NCBI RefSeq assembly: GCF_902833645.1
Contig: NZ_CADFGE010000004.1
Span: 248,001 to 312,000 of the forward strand
DNA from: Paraburkholderia fungorum
Lineage (GTDB): Bacteria; Pseudomonadota; Gammaproteobacteria; Burkholderiales; Burkholderiaceae
Direction of reading: 5' to 3'
Length of the DNA stretch: 64,000 bases
Of this stretch, positions 51,393 to 61,025 are shown piece by piece (position 1 is the stretch's first letter; each line of letters begins with the position of its first letter). The translations under genes were made by a program, and so were the position numbers. Below the pieces are notes generated by a model that saw nothing but the letters and a program-made list of their open reading frames with translations, did no database searches and was not told the origin of the DNA.

Positions 51393-53117
51393 ATGCGTTC
51401 GAAATCGTTTCTCGCTGTGTTGTTGTCCGTCGCGCTTGCGGCTCCGCCGGGCGCGTTCGCGCAATCGCGCACCGCTTCGGATACGAGCCTCGCGCTCAGC
51501 ACGCAGTCCGCGGAACCGCCGTTGGTAAGCGGTCCGGTCGAGACTTTCGCCGACCCGATCGTGCCGCCCGACATCGCGCAAGGCGTCTTTGGCGTGTATG
51601 GCGGCGCGCAGAGCCGCTTCTCCGGCAATAGCGGTGCGGCCACAGGCTGGCGCGCGCCGATCGTCACGCAGCAGTTGCCCGATCTCGGCAACGGCGGCTC
51701 CGGCTCATTGACGCCACAAGCCGAGCGCAAGCTCGGCGAGCGCGTGATGCGCGAGGTGCGCCGCGACCCCGACTATCTCGACGACTGGCTGGTGCGCGAC
51801 TATCTGAACTCGGTCGCCGCGAAACTTTCCGCGGCGGCGAGCGCGCTGTACATCGGCGGCTACCGGCCGGACTTCGATCTGTTCGCGATCCGCGACCCGC
51901 AGATCAATGCCTTCTCGCTGCCGGGTGGGTTTATCGGTGTGAACACCGGTCTGATCGTGACGACGCAAACCGAGTCCGAGCTCGCCTCCGTGCTCGGTCA
52001 CGAGATGGGGCATGTCTTGCAGCGGCACATTTCGCGGATGATCACCACCGGCGAACGCAGTTCCTATGCTGCACTTGCCGGCCTGCTATTCGGCATTGTG
52101 GCGGGCGTACTCGCGCACAGCGGCGACCTGGGCAGCGCAATTGCGATCGGCGGCCAAGCCTATGCGGTCGACAACCAGTTGCGCTTTTCGCGCTCCGCCG
52201 AGCATGAAGCGGACCGCGTCGGCTTTCTGCTGCTGGCCGGCGCCGGTTACGATCCCTACGCGATGACGACGTTTTTCGGCCGCCTCGATCGCGCGGCCAT
52301 GAGCGACACGGGCATCCCGGCCTACGCGCGCACTCATCCGCTGACGGGCGAACGGATTGCCGACATGGAGGATCGCGCGCGTCGCGCGCCATACCGGCAG
52401 CCGCATCAAACGCCCGAATATGGTTTTGTGCGGGCGCGGGCGCGCCTGCTGCAGGACCGCTCGCGCAGCGAATACGCCGATGAGATTTCGCGCCTGCGCT
52501 CCGAGATCGAGGACCGCACCGCGGTGAACGTTGCCGCGAACTGGTACGGGATTGCCTATGGGCAGATGCTGCTCGAACGTTACGACGACGCGGCGGCGTC
52601 GCTGGCTGCATCGCGCTCGGCGTTTGCCACCGGTGAGCGCGGTGAGGGCGGTGAAGGTGAGCTCATGCGCAGTTCGCCGAGTCTCGACGTGCTGGCGGCC
52701 GATATCGCGCGCCGCGCCGGGCATGACGACGAGGCAGCGCGTCTTGCCGAGTTTGCGCAACGGCGCTGGCCGCAGTCGAACGCCGCAATCGACATGCATA
52801 TCCAGACCTTGCTGACCTTGAAGCGATTTGCCGACGCGCAGGCGCTGGCTTTGAAGGAAACGCGCGCGCAACCCGATCAGCCGGCCTGGTGGTTGTATCT
52901 CGCCCAGGCCAGTGCCGGCACTGGCGATACGTTGACGCGGCGTCGGGCGCTGGCCGAGAAGTTCGCCCTCGAGGGGGCCTGGCCGTCGGCCATCCGGCAA
53001 CTGAAGGAAGCGCGGGATATGAAGGACATCGGCTACTACGATCTCGCGACCGTCGATGCCCGGTTGCATGAGATGGAGAGCCGCTATAAAGAGGAGCGGC
53101 TTGACGAGAAGAGCTAG
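51393..53117 (+). CDS. BepA-like M48 family metalloprotease with TPR-like C-terminus
   Basis: The 574-residue protein has a signal peptide (cleavage near AFA|QS), a periplasmic M48 zinc-protease domain with HEMGH at residues 203-207 and the downstream Glu ligand in SAEHEADRVGF, then a helical, TPR-like C-terminal half. It resembles BepA/YfgC, which degrades stalled outer-membrane proteins and assists their assembly. ATG at 51393 begins the signal peptide; an earlier in-frame ATG at 51330 is less likely. Confidence 0.93.
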   Translation: MRSKSFLAVLLSVALAAPPGAFAQSRTASDTSLALSTQSAEPPLVSGPVETFADPIVPPDIAQGVFGVYGGAQSRFSGNSGAATGWRAPIVTQQLPDLGNGGSGSLTPQAERKLGERVMREVRRDPDYLDDWLVRDYLNSVAAKLSAAASALYIGGYRPDFDLFAIRDPQINAFSLPGGFIGVNTGLIVTTQTESELASVLGHEMGHVLQRHISRMITTGERSSYAALAGLLFGIVAGVLAHSGDLGSAIAIGGQAYAVDNQLRFSRSAEHEADRVGFLLLAGAGYDPYAMTTFFGRLDRAAMSDTGIPAYARTHPLTGERIADMEDRARRAPYRQPHQTPEYGFVRARARLLQDRSRSEYADEISRLRSEIEDRTAVNVAANWYGIAYGQMLLERYDDAAASLAASRSAFATGERGEGGEGELMRSSPSLDVLAADIARRAGHDDEAARLAEFAQRRWPQSNAAIDMHIQTLLTLKRFADAQALALKETRAQPDQPAWWLYLAQASAGTGDTLTRRRALAEKFALEGAWPSAIRQLKEARDMKDIGYYDLATVDARLHEMESRYKEERLDEKS

Positions 53118-53686
53118 GCGTTTGCTGCCGGACTCTCGACAAATCCGAATCGCGCGGCTACCCCGTTTCGCTGCACGCTCTGCAAAGGTAACTCGATGCC
53201 GTGGTTCCAGCGAAACACGCCGCTCATCGAGTCATCGCCCAGGCTTGCGTGATCGGAGAAAACCTCGAGATCGTGATCGTGCAAAACCGCGACCCTCGGC
53301 GGCGTCGAGCCATCGACGAACAGAATCCCGCCTTCATCGTCGACAAATACGGCCGTTGGCTCGAAAGTCCCACCGGCCTGGTCGGTCAGGGAAAGCTGCC
53401 CGGCGGCATCGGCTGACAACCTCACCACCCACGGCGTGTAACCCAGCTCGACATAGACCCGTTGCGGACCATTCTGAAAAAACCACTGTCCGTGTTCATC
53501 GGCGGCGTAATTCCGGTTGATAAATCCAAGCAAGGCTTCATGCCGGATCGGCGTGCCGGGCGCACCGCTGGCCTGCGCAGCTTCGTCCCGCATGCGCCAG
53601 TTGCCGCGCCGGTCCAGCATCAGCCAGCCGGTGCAACTCGGCACATTGGGCCATTTGGCCAAGGCCTGCTTGACGATGTCATCCAT
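53114..53686 (-). CDS. Conserved hypothetical protein (possibly DUF2944)
   Basis: The 190-residue cytosolic protein (MDDIVKQALAKWPNVPSC ...) is mostly beta and has a GRWLML-like GWLMLDRRGNWRMRDE segment and a WFFQNGPQRVYVELGYTP segment. I recall this as a proteobacterial family of unknown function beside YheT-type hydrolases, but the DUF number is uncertain. Its start overlaps the end of the hydrolase gene by eight bases, so the two are co-transcribed. It ends four bases into the convergent protease gene. Confidence 0.8.
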   Translation of the reverse strand: MDDIVKQALAKWPNVPSCTGWLMLDRRGNWRMRDEAAQASGAPGTPIRHEALLGFINRNYAADEHGQWFFQNGPQRVYVELGYTPWVVRLSADAAGQLSLTDQAGGTFEPTAVFVDDEGGILFVDGSTPPRVAVLHDHDLEVFSDHASLGDDSMSGVFRWNHGIELPLQSVQRNGVAARFGFVESPAANA

Positions 53687-54803
53687 GATCGACGTAGCGC
53701 TCCAGATAACCGAGCACGCGCCGCGACAACCAGTCGATGCGGCCCGGGAACGGCCCGGTCATAAAGCCGGCGTGGCCGCCATGCCGGGGTTGATCGAGTT
53801 CCACCGATGCCGATACCTCATGCTGCGCCGGCAACGCTTCGGCCGGCAAGAACGGGTCGTTGCGCGCGTTCAGCACCAGGGTCGGCACGGCGATGCCGTG
53901 TAGCAGCGGCCGCGTGGTCGCGCTGCTCCAGTAGTGGTTGGTATCGCGAAAGCCGTGCAGCGGCGCCGTCACCACGTTGTCGAAGTCGTACATCGTGCGG
54001 CTTGCCAGCATCGCATCGCGGTCGAACAACCCCGGAAACTGCAGCAGTTTCTGCTCGGCTTTCTGCTTCAGTGTCTTCAAAAAACTGCGCGTGTAGACCA
54101 TATTGAAGCCCTGCGACAACGCGCGGCCGCCCGCGTGCACGTCGATCGGCGTTGAAATTGCCGCGGCGGCCGAGAGCACCGGCACCGCATCTTCGCGCCG
54201 TTCGCCGAGCCAGCGCAGCAGCACATTGCCGCCGAGCGACACGCCCGCCGCCACGATCGGCCCGCGATGCGTGCCGCGCAGACGGCGCAGGATCCAGTCG
54301 ACTTCGTTGCTGTCGGCAAGATGATAGAAGCGCGGCAACAGGTTCAGCGATCCACTGCAACTGCGAAAGTGCGGCACGACGCCGTGCCAGCCATACTCGC
54401 GCGCGGCCGCCATCAAGGTGGCGGCGTAGTGCGAGGCGGAACTGCCTTCCAGGCCATGGAACAGCACGAGCAGCGGCGCGTCTTCTGCCGGTGCGCGAGG
54501 CACGGGGGGAGGGCTTAGCGCAGAGGCCGGTTGGCCGTCATGCACGACCCAATCGAGATCGATGAAATCGCCATCCGGCGTATCCCAGCGTTCGCGCCGG
54601 AACCTGATCGCCGGACGCCGCCCGAACAGCGACGGGACAATGGTCTGCACATGCCGGTTCGGCAGCCAGAGCGGCGCGCGGTAGAGCAGATCGACAGTGC
54701 CCTCGATGCCGCGCTCGACGGCGGCTACGGCGCGCGCTGCGCCGTTAGCGGTGGATTGATCGTGTGTTGTCCCCGTGAGGGACTTTCTGCGAGGCGTACT
54801 CAT
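53679..54803 (-). CDS. YheT-family alpha/beta hydrolase
   Basis: The 374-residue protein has the YheT layout: LVLFHGLEGSSASHYA, HFRSCSGSLN and the nucleophile elbow GVSLGGN (Ser), and a late His in GGHAGF. These proteins are predicted carboxylesterases of unknown physiological substrate. It begins a two-gene minus-strand operon with the following small protein. Confidence 0.93.
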   Translation of the reverse strand: MSTPRRKSLTGTTHDQSTANGAARAVAAVERGIEGTVDLLYRAPLWLPNRHVQTIVPSLFGRRPAIRFRRERWDTPDGDFIDLDWVVHDGQPASALSPPPVPRAPAEDAPLLVLFHGLEGSSASHYAATLMAAAREYGWHGVVPHFRSCSGSLNLLPRFYHLADSNEVDWILRRLRGTHRGPIVAAGVSLGGNVLLRWLGERREDAVPVLSAAAAISTPIDVHAGGRALSQGFNMVYTRSFLKTLKQKAEQKLLQFPGLFDRDAMLASRTMYDFDNVVTAPLHGFRDTNHYWSSATTRPLLHGIAVPTLVLNARNDPFLPAEALPAQHEVSASVELDQPRHGGHAGFMTGPFPGRIDWLSRRVLGYLERYVDHG

Positions 54804-54863
54804 GCCAGCGTCGAAGCCAAAAGGTGAAACCGGTGAAACAGGCGAAAAAATGCCCGCCGGGCG

Positions 54864-55310
54864 TCAGTGCAGCGACCCCTGGCCATGTCGCATCTTGGTG
54901 GCGAACTGACTGGCGGCCTCATTCGGCATCGGGCTCGCGTGAATATGCGCAATTCGCCATTCGCCACGCTCATGGACCATCACGTAAGTGGTGAACACCA
55001 TGGTGGGCGTTGCTTTCGGATCGGCCGGGCGATGCGCCTCGGCAATGGCGTAGACGACGGTGCCGAGGCTGTCGTAGACGCGAATATCGAGCGGCTCAAT
55101 TGCCACGGGCGCGGCTTCGAGCTGGATTTGCAAGCCGGCCCGAATGCTGTCGATGCCGTGCAGATGCGAGCCGTCGGCGCAAATGCAGCTCACGAACTCC
55201 TCGTCGATCCACAGGCCCATCAAACTGTCGATGTTCATCTCCGCGACGGCCTGGTAATAGGCGTTCAGCGTGTCGGCGGCGGCTTCGAAGATATGGGCAA
55301 AACGTGGCAT
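54864..55310 (-). CDS. SnoaL/NTF2-like protein
   Basis: The 148-residue protein has the NTF2-like fold pattern: helices with YYQAVAEMNIDSLMGLWIDEEFV, then the strands of a cone-shaped barrel (YVMVHERGEWRIAHIHAS). Such proteins have mixed roles, from enzymes to binding proteins, and no active-site motif is clear. It is transcribed separately from the YheT gene, with a small gap. Confidence 0.85.
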   Translation of the reverse strand: MPRFAHIFEAAADTLNAYYQAVAEMNIDSLMGLWIDEEFVSCICADGSHLHGIDSIRAGLQIQLEAAPVAIEPLDIRVYDSLGTVVYAIAEAHRPADPKATPTMVFTTYVMVHERGEWRIAHIHASPMPNEAASQFATKMRHGQGSLH

Positions 55311-55488
55311 GGCTCGTCAGTCTCTTGTGCGCGGCGCGCGGTTGCGGGGCAGCGGTCAGCGGGACAGTCCGGAGCACCGGACAATCGCACCCAAGCGCGA
55401 GGATGCCCGCGCCGCAAGGCGCGAACATGACGCAACGCGCTCGGGGGCGTGCGGTGTTGCGTGCAAGTATCAGCCGAATCAGTCTGGT

Positions 55489-56514
55489 TCAGCGTTGCGC
55501 AAGCAACATGCCGCGCAAATCGCCGAATACCTGCTCCGCGCTCAACTGCTTAAGGCAGTTCAGATGCCCAAGCGGGCATTCGCGCTGGAAACAGGGGCTG
55601 CATTCGAGATGGAGCCATTGTACCTTCGCAAGCTCGGACAAGGGCGGCGTGTGGCGCGGATCGGTCGAACCGTACACGGCCACCAGCGGCCGGCGCAGCG
55701 CGGCGGCTACGTGCATCAGACCGGAATCGTTGGTGACGACGGCGCTGGCCCGCGAAATCAGTGCGCAAGCCTCGCCCAGCGCGGTCTGGCCGCACAGGTT
55801 ACGCACGTTCGGCGCTTTGTCGGCGATGGCCTGGGCAAGCGGCGCGTCTTTGGGCGAGCCTAGCGCGATGATCTGCGTGTACGGGAACGACTGGCCGACG
55901 ATCTGCGCGAGCGCCGCGAAATGCTCGGGCGGCCAGCGCTTGGCCGGACCGTACTCGGCGCCCGGACAGAACACCAGCAGCGGCACGCGCGTATCCAGAT
56001 TGAAGCGCGCCGAAACCCGCGACGCTTCGTTCAGGTCCGCGTCGAGCCGCGGCATGGGCAAGTCGTCGGGGATCTTGGCGCCTGGCGCGTAGGCGAGGGC
56101 GGCGTAGTGGCCGACCATGGGCGGGCGCTCGTCCTTGCGCGGATTCGCGTGGCGCACGTTCAGCAAGCCGTAGCGGCTTTCGCCGGTGTAGCCGATGCGC
56201 AGCGGAATGCCCGCCATCCAGGGAATCAGCGCCGATTTGAGCGAATTCGGCAGGACATAGGCCGCGTCGTAGCCGACATCGCGCAAATCGCTCGCCAGTT
56301 GCCAGCGGCGCAGCATTTGCAGCTTACCGTGCGCGAGGTCGGTTGCGTAGACGTCGCGGATCTCGGGCATCCGTTCGAGTACGGGCGCGACCCACGTGGG
56401 CGCGACTGCGTCGATCACGATGCGCGGATGCAATTTCACGAGGCGCGCAAACAGCGGCTGCGCCATCAATGCGTCACCGATCCAGTTCGGTGCGATAACC
56501 AACGCGCGACGCAT
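55489..56514 (-). CDS. waaF: ADP-heptose:LPS heptosyltransferase II
   Basis: The 341-residue glycosyltransferase family 9 protein has RALVIAPNWIGDALMAQPLF at the N-terminus, LPNSLKSALIPWMAGIPLRIGY in the middle, and a C-terminal sugar-nucleotide site (VTNDSGLMHVAAALRRPLVAVYGSTDP). It adds the second heptose to the LPS inner core. The start MRRALVIAPNW is the usual WaaF beginning. Confidence 0.95.
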   Translation of the reverse strand: MRRALVIAPNWIGDALMAQPLFARLVKLHPRIVIDAVAPTWVAPVLERMPEIRDVYATDLAHGKLQMLRRWQLASDLRDVGYDAAYVLPNSLKSALIPWMAGIPLRIGYTGESRYGLLNVRHANPRKDERPPMVGHYAALAYAPGAKIPDDLPMPRLDADLNEASRVSARFNLDTRVPLLVFCPGAEYGPAKRWPPEHFAALAQIVGQSFPYTQIIALGSPKDAPLAQAIADKAPNVRNLCGQTALGEACALISRASAVVTNDSGLMHVAAALRRPLVAVYGSTDPRHTPPLSELAKVQWLHLECSPCFQRECPLGHLNCLKQLSAEQVFGDLRGMLLAQR

Positions 56515-56684
56515 CAGAGTGAGTGTCCGGTGTCGAAACGAAGCGCCGCGCGCGTCATGCGCGTGGCGTTCGGAGGGGTAAATGGGAATAAGCCGCGCGC
56601 CGCGGGGCGCGAGCCCGGCAAAGCCGGACGCGCCGCAGCGGCGGCAAGCGTGTCGCGCTCAGTGGTCTGGCCCAGTGCTCAGGT

Positions 56685-56879
56685 TTAGTGACCCTTGACC
56701 ACTTCGCCGTCGCGCAGCTTGTAGCGCGTGCTGCAATACGGGCATTTGGCTTCGCCGTGCGTGACGTCGATAAAGACACGCGGATGCGCGCTCCAGCGCG
56801 GCATCGCGGGATTCGGGCAATACGCCGGCAGGTCTTTTGCCGACAGTTCGACCAGCGGCATTTCCTTGATTTCGCTCAT
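56685..56879 (-). CDS. Small zinc-finger-domain protein (CHCC-type)
   Basis: The 64-residue protein has PAYCPNP, H41 and KCPYCSTRYKL, giving the CHCC zinc-binding arrangement of a small family related to mitochondrial NDUFS6. It is often encoded next to ilvE in beta-proteobacteria. The ATG at 56879 begins MSEIKEMPLVEL. The role is unknown, perhaps assembly of an iron-sulfur or respiratory enzyme. Confidence 0.92.
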   Translation of the reverse strand: MSEIKEMPLVELSAKDLPAYCPNPAMPRWSAHPRVFIDVTHGEAKCPYCSTRYKLRDGEVVKGH

Positions 56880-56959
56880 GAGGATTTTCTCGTTGTATGC
56901 AGGGTGCGTACGTTGCGCCGGCAAAAAGGCCCGGGGCCAAAGGGCCGGCGCAGCGCGCG

Positions 56960-57883
56960 TTAGATCTTGGTCAGCCAGTGCGCGTACTTGTCGCTCTTGC
57001 CGTTCACGATATCGAAGAAGCCCGCTTGCAGCTTCTCGGTGATCGGGCCGCGTGCGCCCGAGCCGATCGTGCGGTTGTCGAGTTCGCGGATCGGCGTGAC
57101 TTCGGCGGCTGTGCCAGTGAAGAACGCTTCGTCGCAGGTGTAGACCTCGTCGCGCGTGATGCGCTTTTCGATCACCTGGATGCCCGCGTCGCGCGCCAGC
57201 GTGATGACCGTGTCGCGCGTGATGCCGTCGAGGCACGACGACAGATCCGGCGTGTACAGCTTGCCGTTGTTCACGAGGAAGAAGTTCTCGCCGGAGCCTT
57301 CCGACACGTAGCCGTCCACGTCCAGCAGCAGCGCTTCGTCGTAACCGTCGGCAATCGCTTCCTGGTTGGCGAGGATCGAGTTCACGTACCAGCCCGACGC
57401 CTTGGCGCGGACCATGGACACATTCACGTGATGGCGCGTGAACGACGAGGTCTTCACGCGGATGCCCTTGGCGATCCCGTCTTCACCGAGGTAAGCGCCC
57501 CACGGCCAGGCGGCGATCGCCACGTGGATCGTGTTGCCCTTGGCCGACACGCCGAGCTTTTCCGAGCCGACCCAGATGATCGGGCGCAGGTAGCAGGATT
57601 CCAGCTTGTTTTCGCGGACCACTTCGCGCTGCGCGGCTGCCAGCGTTTCGTGGTCGAACGGCACATCCATCTGGAAGATCTTGGCCGAGTTCAGCAGGCG
57701 CTTGGTGTGTTCCTGGAGGCGGAAAATCGCCGTGCCGCCGTCTGCCGTCTTGTAGGCGCGGACGCCTTCGAAAACGCCCATGCCGTAATGCAGCGTGTGG
57801 GTCAGCACGTGGATCTTGGCGTCGCGCCAGTCGATGAGCTTGCCATCCATCCAGATCTTGCCGTCGCGGTCGGCCATTGACAT
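56960..57883 (-). CDS. ilvE: Branched-chain amino acid aminotransferase
   Basis: The 307-residue fold-type IV PLP enzyme has YGMGVFEGVRAY, a probable PLP Lys in VRAKASGWYVNS, and EGSGENFFLV. It catalyses the last step of leucine, isoleucine and valine synthesis. GGAG lies before ATG 57883. It precedes the zinc-finger gene in the same direction and is divergent from the azlCD exporter genes, which handle related amino acids. Confidence 0.96.
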   Translation of the reverse strand: MSMADRDGKIWMDGKLIDWRDAKIHVLTHTLHYGMGVFEGVRAYKTADGGTAIFRLQEHTKRLLNSAKIFQMDVPFDHETLAAAQREVVRENKLESCYLRPIIWVGSEKLGVSAKGNTIHVAIAAWPWGAYLGEDGIAKGIRVKTSSFTRHHVNVSMVRAKASGWYVNSILANQEAIADGYDEALLLDVDGYVSEGSGENFFLVNNGKLYTPDLSSCLDGITRDTVITLARDAGIQVIEKRITRDEVYTCDEAFFTGTAAEVTPIRELDNRTIGSGARGPITEKLQAGFFDIVNGKSDKYAHWLTKI

Positions 57884-57999
57884 AAGATTCTCCAGCGGGT
57901 GCGGTGAAAGAGCGTCATTTTAGCTTCTTTTGCACACGAAACGGGCATTTGGCCGCACGTCGGGCGCTATAATTCGGCGCACGCATAATTCAAATCCGG

Positions 58000-58824
58000 A
58001 TGCGCCAGCGGGTGCTTGACGACCTGGCGCCGACTTCCCTTCGTTGGGGCGCTGCCTCGCGCCCGCGTTTCGCCTTCATGCTCGCTCGCCTGTCAGATAT
58101 CGATCGCCGCGCCTTCCGTCAGGGCGCGCGCGACTATTCGCCCACGCTCATGGCGATATTCTCCTGGGGCCTCGTGACCGGCATTGCGATGAGCAAGTCC
58201 GTGCTCACCGTGCCGCAGGCGCTCACCATGTCGCTGCTGTGCTACGCCGGTTCCTCGCAACTGGCCGTGTTGCCGCTGCTGGCCGCCAAGCTGCCGTTGT
58301 GGACCGTGCTGCTGACCGCCGCCATGGTCAATACGCGTTTCGTGATCTTCAGCGCCGGGCTCGCGCCGCATTTTTCGTATCTGCCGATGTGGCGGCGCAT
58401 CGTGCTCGGCTACTTCAACGGCGACGTGATCTATCTGCTGTTCCAGAAGAAGAGCTTTCAGACGGGTTATGTACCGGGCAAGGAGGCGTACTTCTGGGGC
58501 ATGGCGGCGTGCAGCTGGCTGTCGTGGCAGGTGTCGTCGATCGTCGGCATCCTGCTGGCGAGCCTGATTCCGGACAACTGGGGCCTCGCGCTCGCGGGCA
58601 CGCTGGCGCTGCTGCCCATCATGGTGTCGGCGATCGCCAACCGTTCCACGCTGGTCGCCGTCAGCATCGCCGGCCTCGTTTCGCTGCTCGCTTTCGACCT
58701 GCCGTACCGGCTCGCGCTGCCGCTGGCCGTGATCGCGGCGATTATCGCGGGCAGTGCCGCCGACCTGATGGTCGAGCGTGCCGACTTGCGCCGCATCCGT
58801 AACAGCGCCGGAGATTCCCCATGA
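58000..58824 (+). CDS. azlC: AzlC-family branched-chain amino acid exporter, large subunit
   Basis: The protein (274 residues from 58000, 248 from ATG 58078) has eight or so hydrophobic helices and AzlC signatures (GARDYSPTLMAIFSWGLVTG; CYAGSSQLAVLPLL; AMVNTRFVIFSAGLAPHF). With AzlD it exports branched-chain amino acids or analogues. Neither start has a strong ribosome site; a TATAAT lies at 57968-57973. The stop overlaps azlD (ATGA). It is divergent from ilvE. Confidence 0.92.
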   Translation: MRQRVLDDLAPTSLRWGAASRPRFAFMLARLSDIDRRAFRQGARDYSPTLMAIFSWGLVTGIAMSKSVLTVPQALTMSLLCYAGSSQLAVLPLLAAKLPLWTVLLTAAMVNTRFVIFSAGLAPHFSYLPMWRRIVLGYFNGDVIYLLFQKKSFQTGYVPGKEAYFWGMAACSWLSWQVSSIVGILLASLIPDNWGLALAGTLALLPIMVSAIANRSTLVAVSIAGLVSLLAFDLPYRLALPLAVIAAIIAGSAADLMVERADLRRIRNSAGDSP

Positions 58825-59144
58825 CATCCACGCAGATCTGGCTGGCCATTATCGGCATGACCTTCGTCACCGCCGTGACACGCGCCATGTTTCTAATCGG
58901 CGGCGAGCGGACGGTGTTGCCGGAGCGCGTGCAGCGGATGCTGCGCTATGCGCCGGCCGCGGCGCTGGCCGCCGTGGTGCTGCCCGACGTGCTGGCGACG
59001 CCGGAGGGACTCTCGTTCGCGCCGTCGAACCATGAGTTTTACGCGACGCTGTCCGGTCTCGTGTGGTTTTTGTGGCGGCGCACCATGCTCGGTACGATTG
59101 TCGTGGGAATGGTTGTATTCACGCTCTTGCGCCTCTTTGTGTAA
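58821..59144 (+). CDS. azlD: AzlD-family exporter subunit
   Basis: The 107-residue protein has three or four helices and AzlD features (GMTFVTAVTRAMFLIGGER; VQRMLRYAPAAALAAVVLPD). It pairs with AzlC to form the exporter. It overlaps azlC by four bases, consistent with coupled translation. Confidence 0.92.
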   Translation: MTSTQIWLAIIGMTFVTAVTRAMFLIGGERTVLPERVQRMLRYAPAAALAAVVLPDVLATPEGLSFAPSNHEFYATLSGLVWFLWRRTMLGTIVVGMVVFTLLRLFV

Positions 59145-59416
59145 TTGACCGGAGTGGAAATGCTGCGTTGCGGCATGCGCGGCGCATCCTCCAAATACGG
59201 GACATTCGCCTCGTCGCGGGTCAGAAGGCAGTGGGGATCAGTTAAAATGCTCGTTTCCGGGATAACCGCGCCGCTGCATGGCGCGACAGCCGCGGCCTCG
59301 TCGCCGGCACCCGATTCAGTGGAGCCGCTGCCGTGCCGAAGCGCTGGTGTTTGCCGCGCCAGGTTGCTGGCGCGTCGTCCACCACCGCCTTCTCATCAAC
59401 TCGCACATACACGCCC

Positions 59417-60610
59417 ATGAACAAGGTATTGCGTCTCTCCGATCTGATCGCCGAAGGCAAGCTATCCGGCAAACGCGTGTTCATCCGCGCCGATCTGAAC
59501 GTGCCGCAGGACGATCAAGGCAACATCACCGAAGACACCCGCATCCGCGCCTCCGTGCCGGCGATCAAGGCCGCGCTGGACGCTGGCGCCGCTGTCATGG
59601 TCACGTCGCACCTGGGCCGTCCGACCGAAGGCGACTTCAAGCCGGAAGACTCGCTGGCGCCGGTCGCGAAGCGTCTCGCCGAGTTGCTCGGCCGTGACGT
59701 GCCGCTGGTTGCGAACTGGGTCGAAAACGGCGTGAACGTGGCGCCGGGCCAGGTCGTGTTGCTGGAAAACTGCCGCGTCAACAAGGGCGAAAAGAAGGAT
59801 TCCGACGAGCTCGCGCAAAAAATGGCGAAGCTTTGCGACATCTACGTGAACGATGCATTCGGCACTGCGCACCGCGCCGAAGCCACCACGCACGGCATCG
59901 CCAAATACGCGCCGGTCGCCTGTGCCGGCCCGCTGCTGGCCGCTGAACTCGAAGCGCTCGGCAAGGCGCTGGGCGCGCCGAAGCGTCCGCTGGTGGCGAT
60001 CGTCGCCGGCTCGAAGGTGTCCACCAAGCTGACCATTCTGAAGTCGCTCGCCGACAAGGTCGATCAGTTGATCGTCGGCGGCGGCATCGCCAATACGTTC
60101 ATGCTGGCGGCCGGCCTGAAGATCGGCAAGTCGCTCGCCGAAGCCGATCTGGTCAACGAAGCCAAAGCCATTATCGACGCGGCGAAAGCCCGCGGCGCCT
60201 CGGTGCCGATTCCGACCGACGTGGTCACCGCCAAAGAATTCTCGCCGACCGCCAAAGCCGAAGTGAAGGCCGTCGCCGACGTGCAGGACGACGATCTGAT
60301 CCTCGACATCGGACCGGAAACCGCCAAAGTGCTCGCCGCACAACTGGAAAAAGCCGGCACGATCGTGTGGAACGGCCCGGTTGGCGTGTTCGAATTCGAC
60401 CAGTTCGGCAACGGCACGAGGACCTTGGCTGACGCCATCGCCAAATCGTCGGCGTTCTCGATTGCCGGCGGCGGCGATACGCTGGCGGCGATTGCCAAGT
60501 ACGGCATTCACGACAAGGTCAGCTATATCTCGACGGGCGGCGGCGCCTTCCTCGAGTTCCTCGAGGGCAAGACGCTGCCGGCGGTCGCTGTTCTGGAATC
60601 GCGGGCTTAA
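59417..60610 (+). CDS. pgk: Phosphoglycerate kinase
   Basis: The 397-residue protein has FIRADLNVPQDDQGNI at the N-terminus, RVNKGEKKDSDELAQ, and the C-terminal nucleotide site with GGGDTLAAI and GTIVWNGPVGVFE. It makes ATP in lower glycolysis. ATG at 59417 begins MNKVLRLSDL; an in-frame ATG at 59333 would add an unlikely leader. pyk follows after 415 bases. Confidence 0.98.
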   Translation: MNKVLRLSDLIAEGKLSGKRVFIRADLNVPQDDQGNITEDTRIRASVPAIKAALDAGAAVMVTSHLGRPTEGDFKPEDSLAPVAKRLAELLGRDVPLVANWVENGVNVAPGQVVLLENCRVNKGEKKDSDELAQKMAKLCDIYVNDAFGTAHRAEATTHGIAKYAPVACAGPLLAAELEALGKALGAPKRPLVAIVAGSKVSTKLTILKSLADKVDQLIVGGGIANTFMLAAGLKIGKSLAEADLVNEAKAIIDAAKARGASVPIPTDVVTAKEFSPTAKAEVKAVADVQDDDLILDIGPETAKVLAAQLEKAGTIVWNGPVGVFEFDQFGNGTRTLADAIAKSSAFSIAGGGDTLAAIAKYGIHDKVSYISTGGGAFLEFLEGKTLPAVAVLESRA

Positions 60611-61025
60611 CGTGGCGACGCGCTCCCCCTCGGCGAAGTCTGCAAAAGCGCGCGGCGGCAAGCCGCGCAATACCGCAGCAGCAACGGCAGGGGAGCGCGA
60701 AGCGCGCTCCACCGCCCCGGCAGCGGTGACCACCCAGCAGGAAGAATCCGGGTCGCCCCTCGCGCTCGCGGAGTTGACCACTGCCGGCGAGGCAGCGGAG
60801 TTGTCCACCGGACAATCCGCTCACTCAGCGGCAGAACTCCCGGACGCAGAGGTCGCACCCGCACCCCCACCGGCACCCCCCGTGCTGGTGTCGAACACCG
60901 CTTCACCCCATAAAGCGACGCTGGTTTCAACCGGCGCGCAGCCCCCCGTAGCACCCTTCGGTGCGCAGCCTCCGCATCCGACTCGCAGCGCTCATTCCAG
61001 CGATCCCATCCAGACGAGGAGACTC
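60611..61025 (+). other. pgk-pyk intergenic region with an open frame in phase with pyk
   Basis: The region has no recognisable gene but stays open for 138 codons in the pyk frame from a GTG at 60612, two bases after the pgk stop. The translation is Ala/Pro/Ser/Thr-rich low complexity. The good ribosome site GAGGAG just before ATG 61026 argues that pyk starts there. The open frame may be chance in GC-rich DNA or an N-terminal extension. Confidence 0.5.

Noticed and set aside
56882..57236. Upstream extension of the small zinc-finger gene over ilvE
   Set aside because: The extension runs antiparallel in character to no known domain and lies within ilvE. The 64-residue protein from ATG 56879 is complete by itself.
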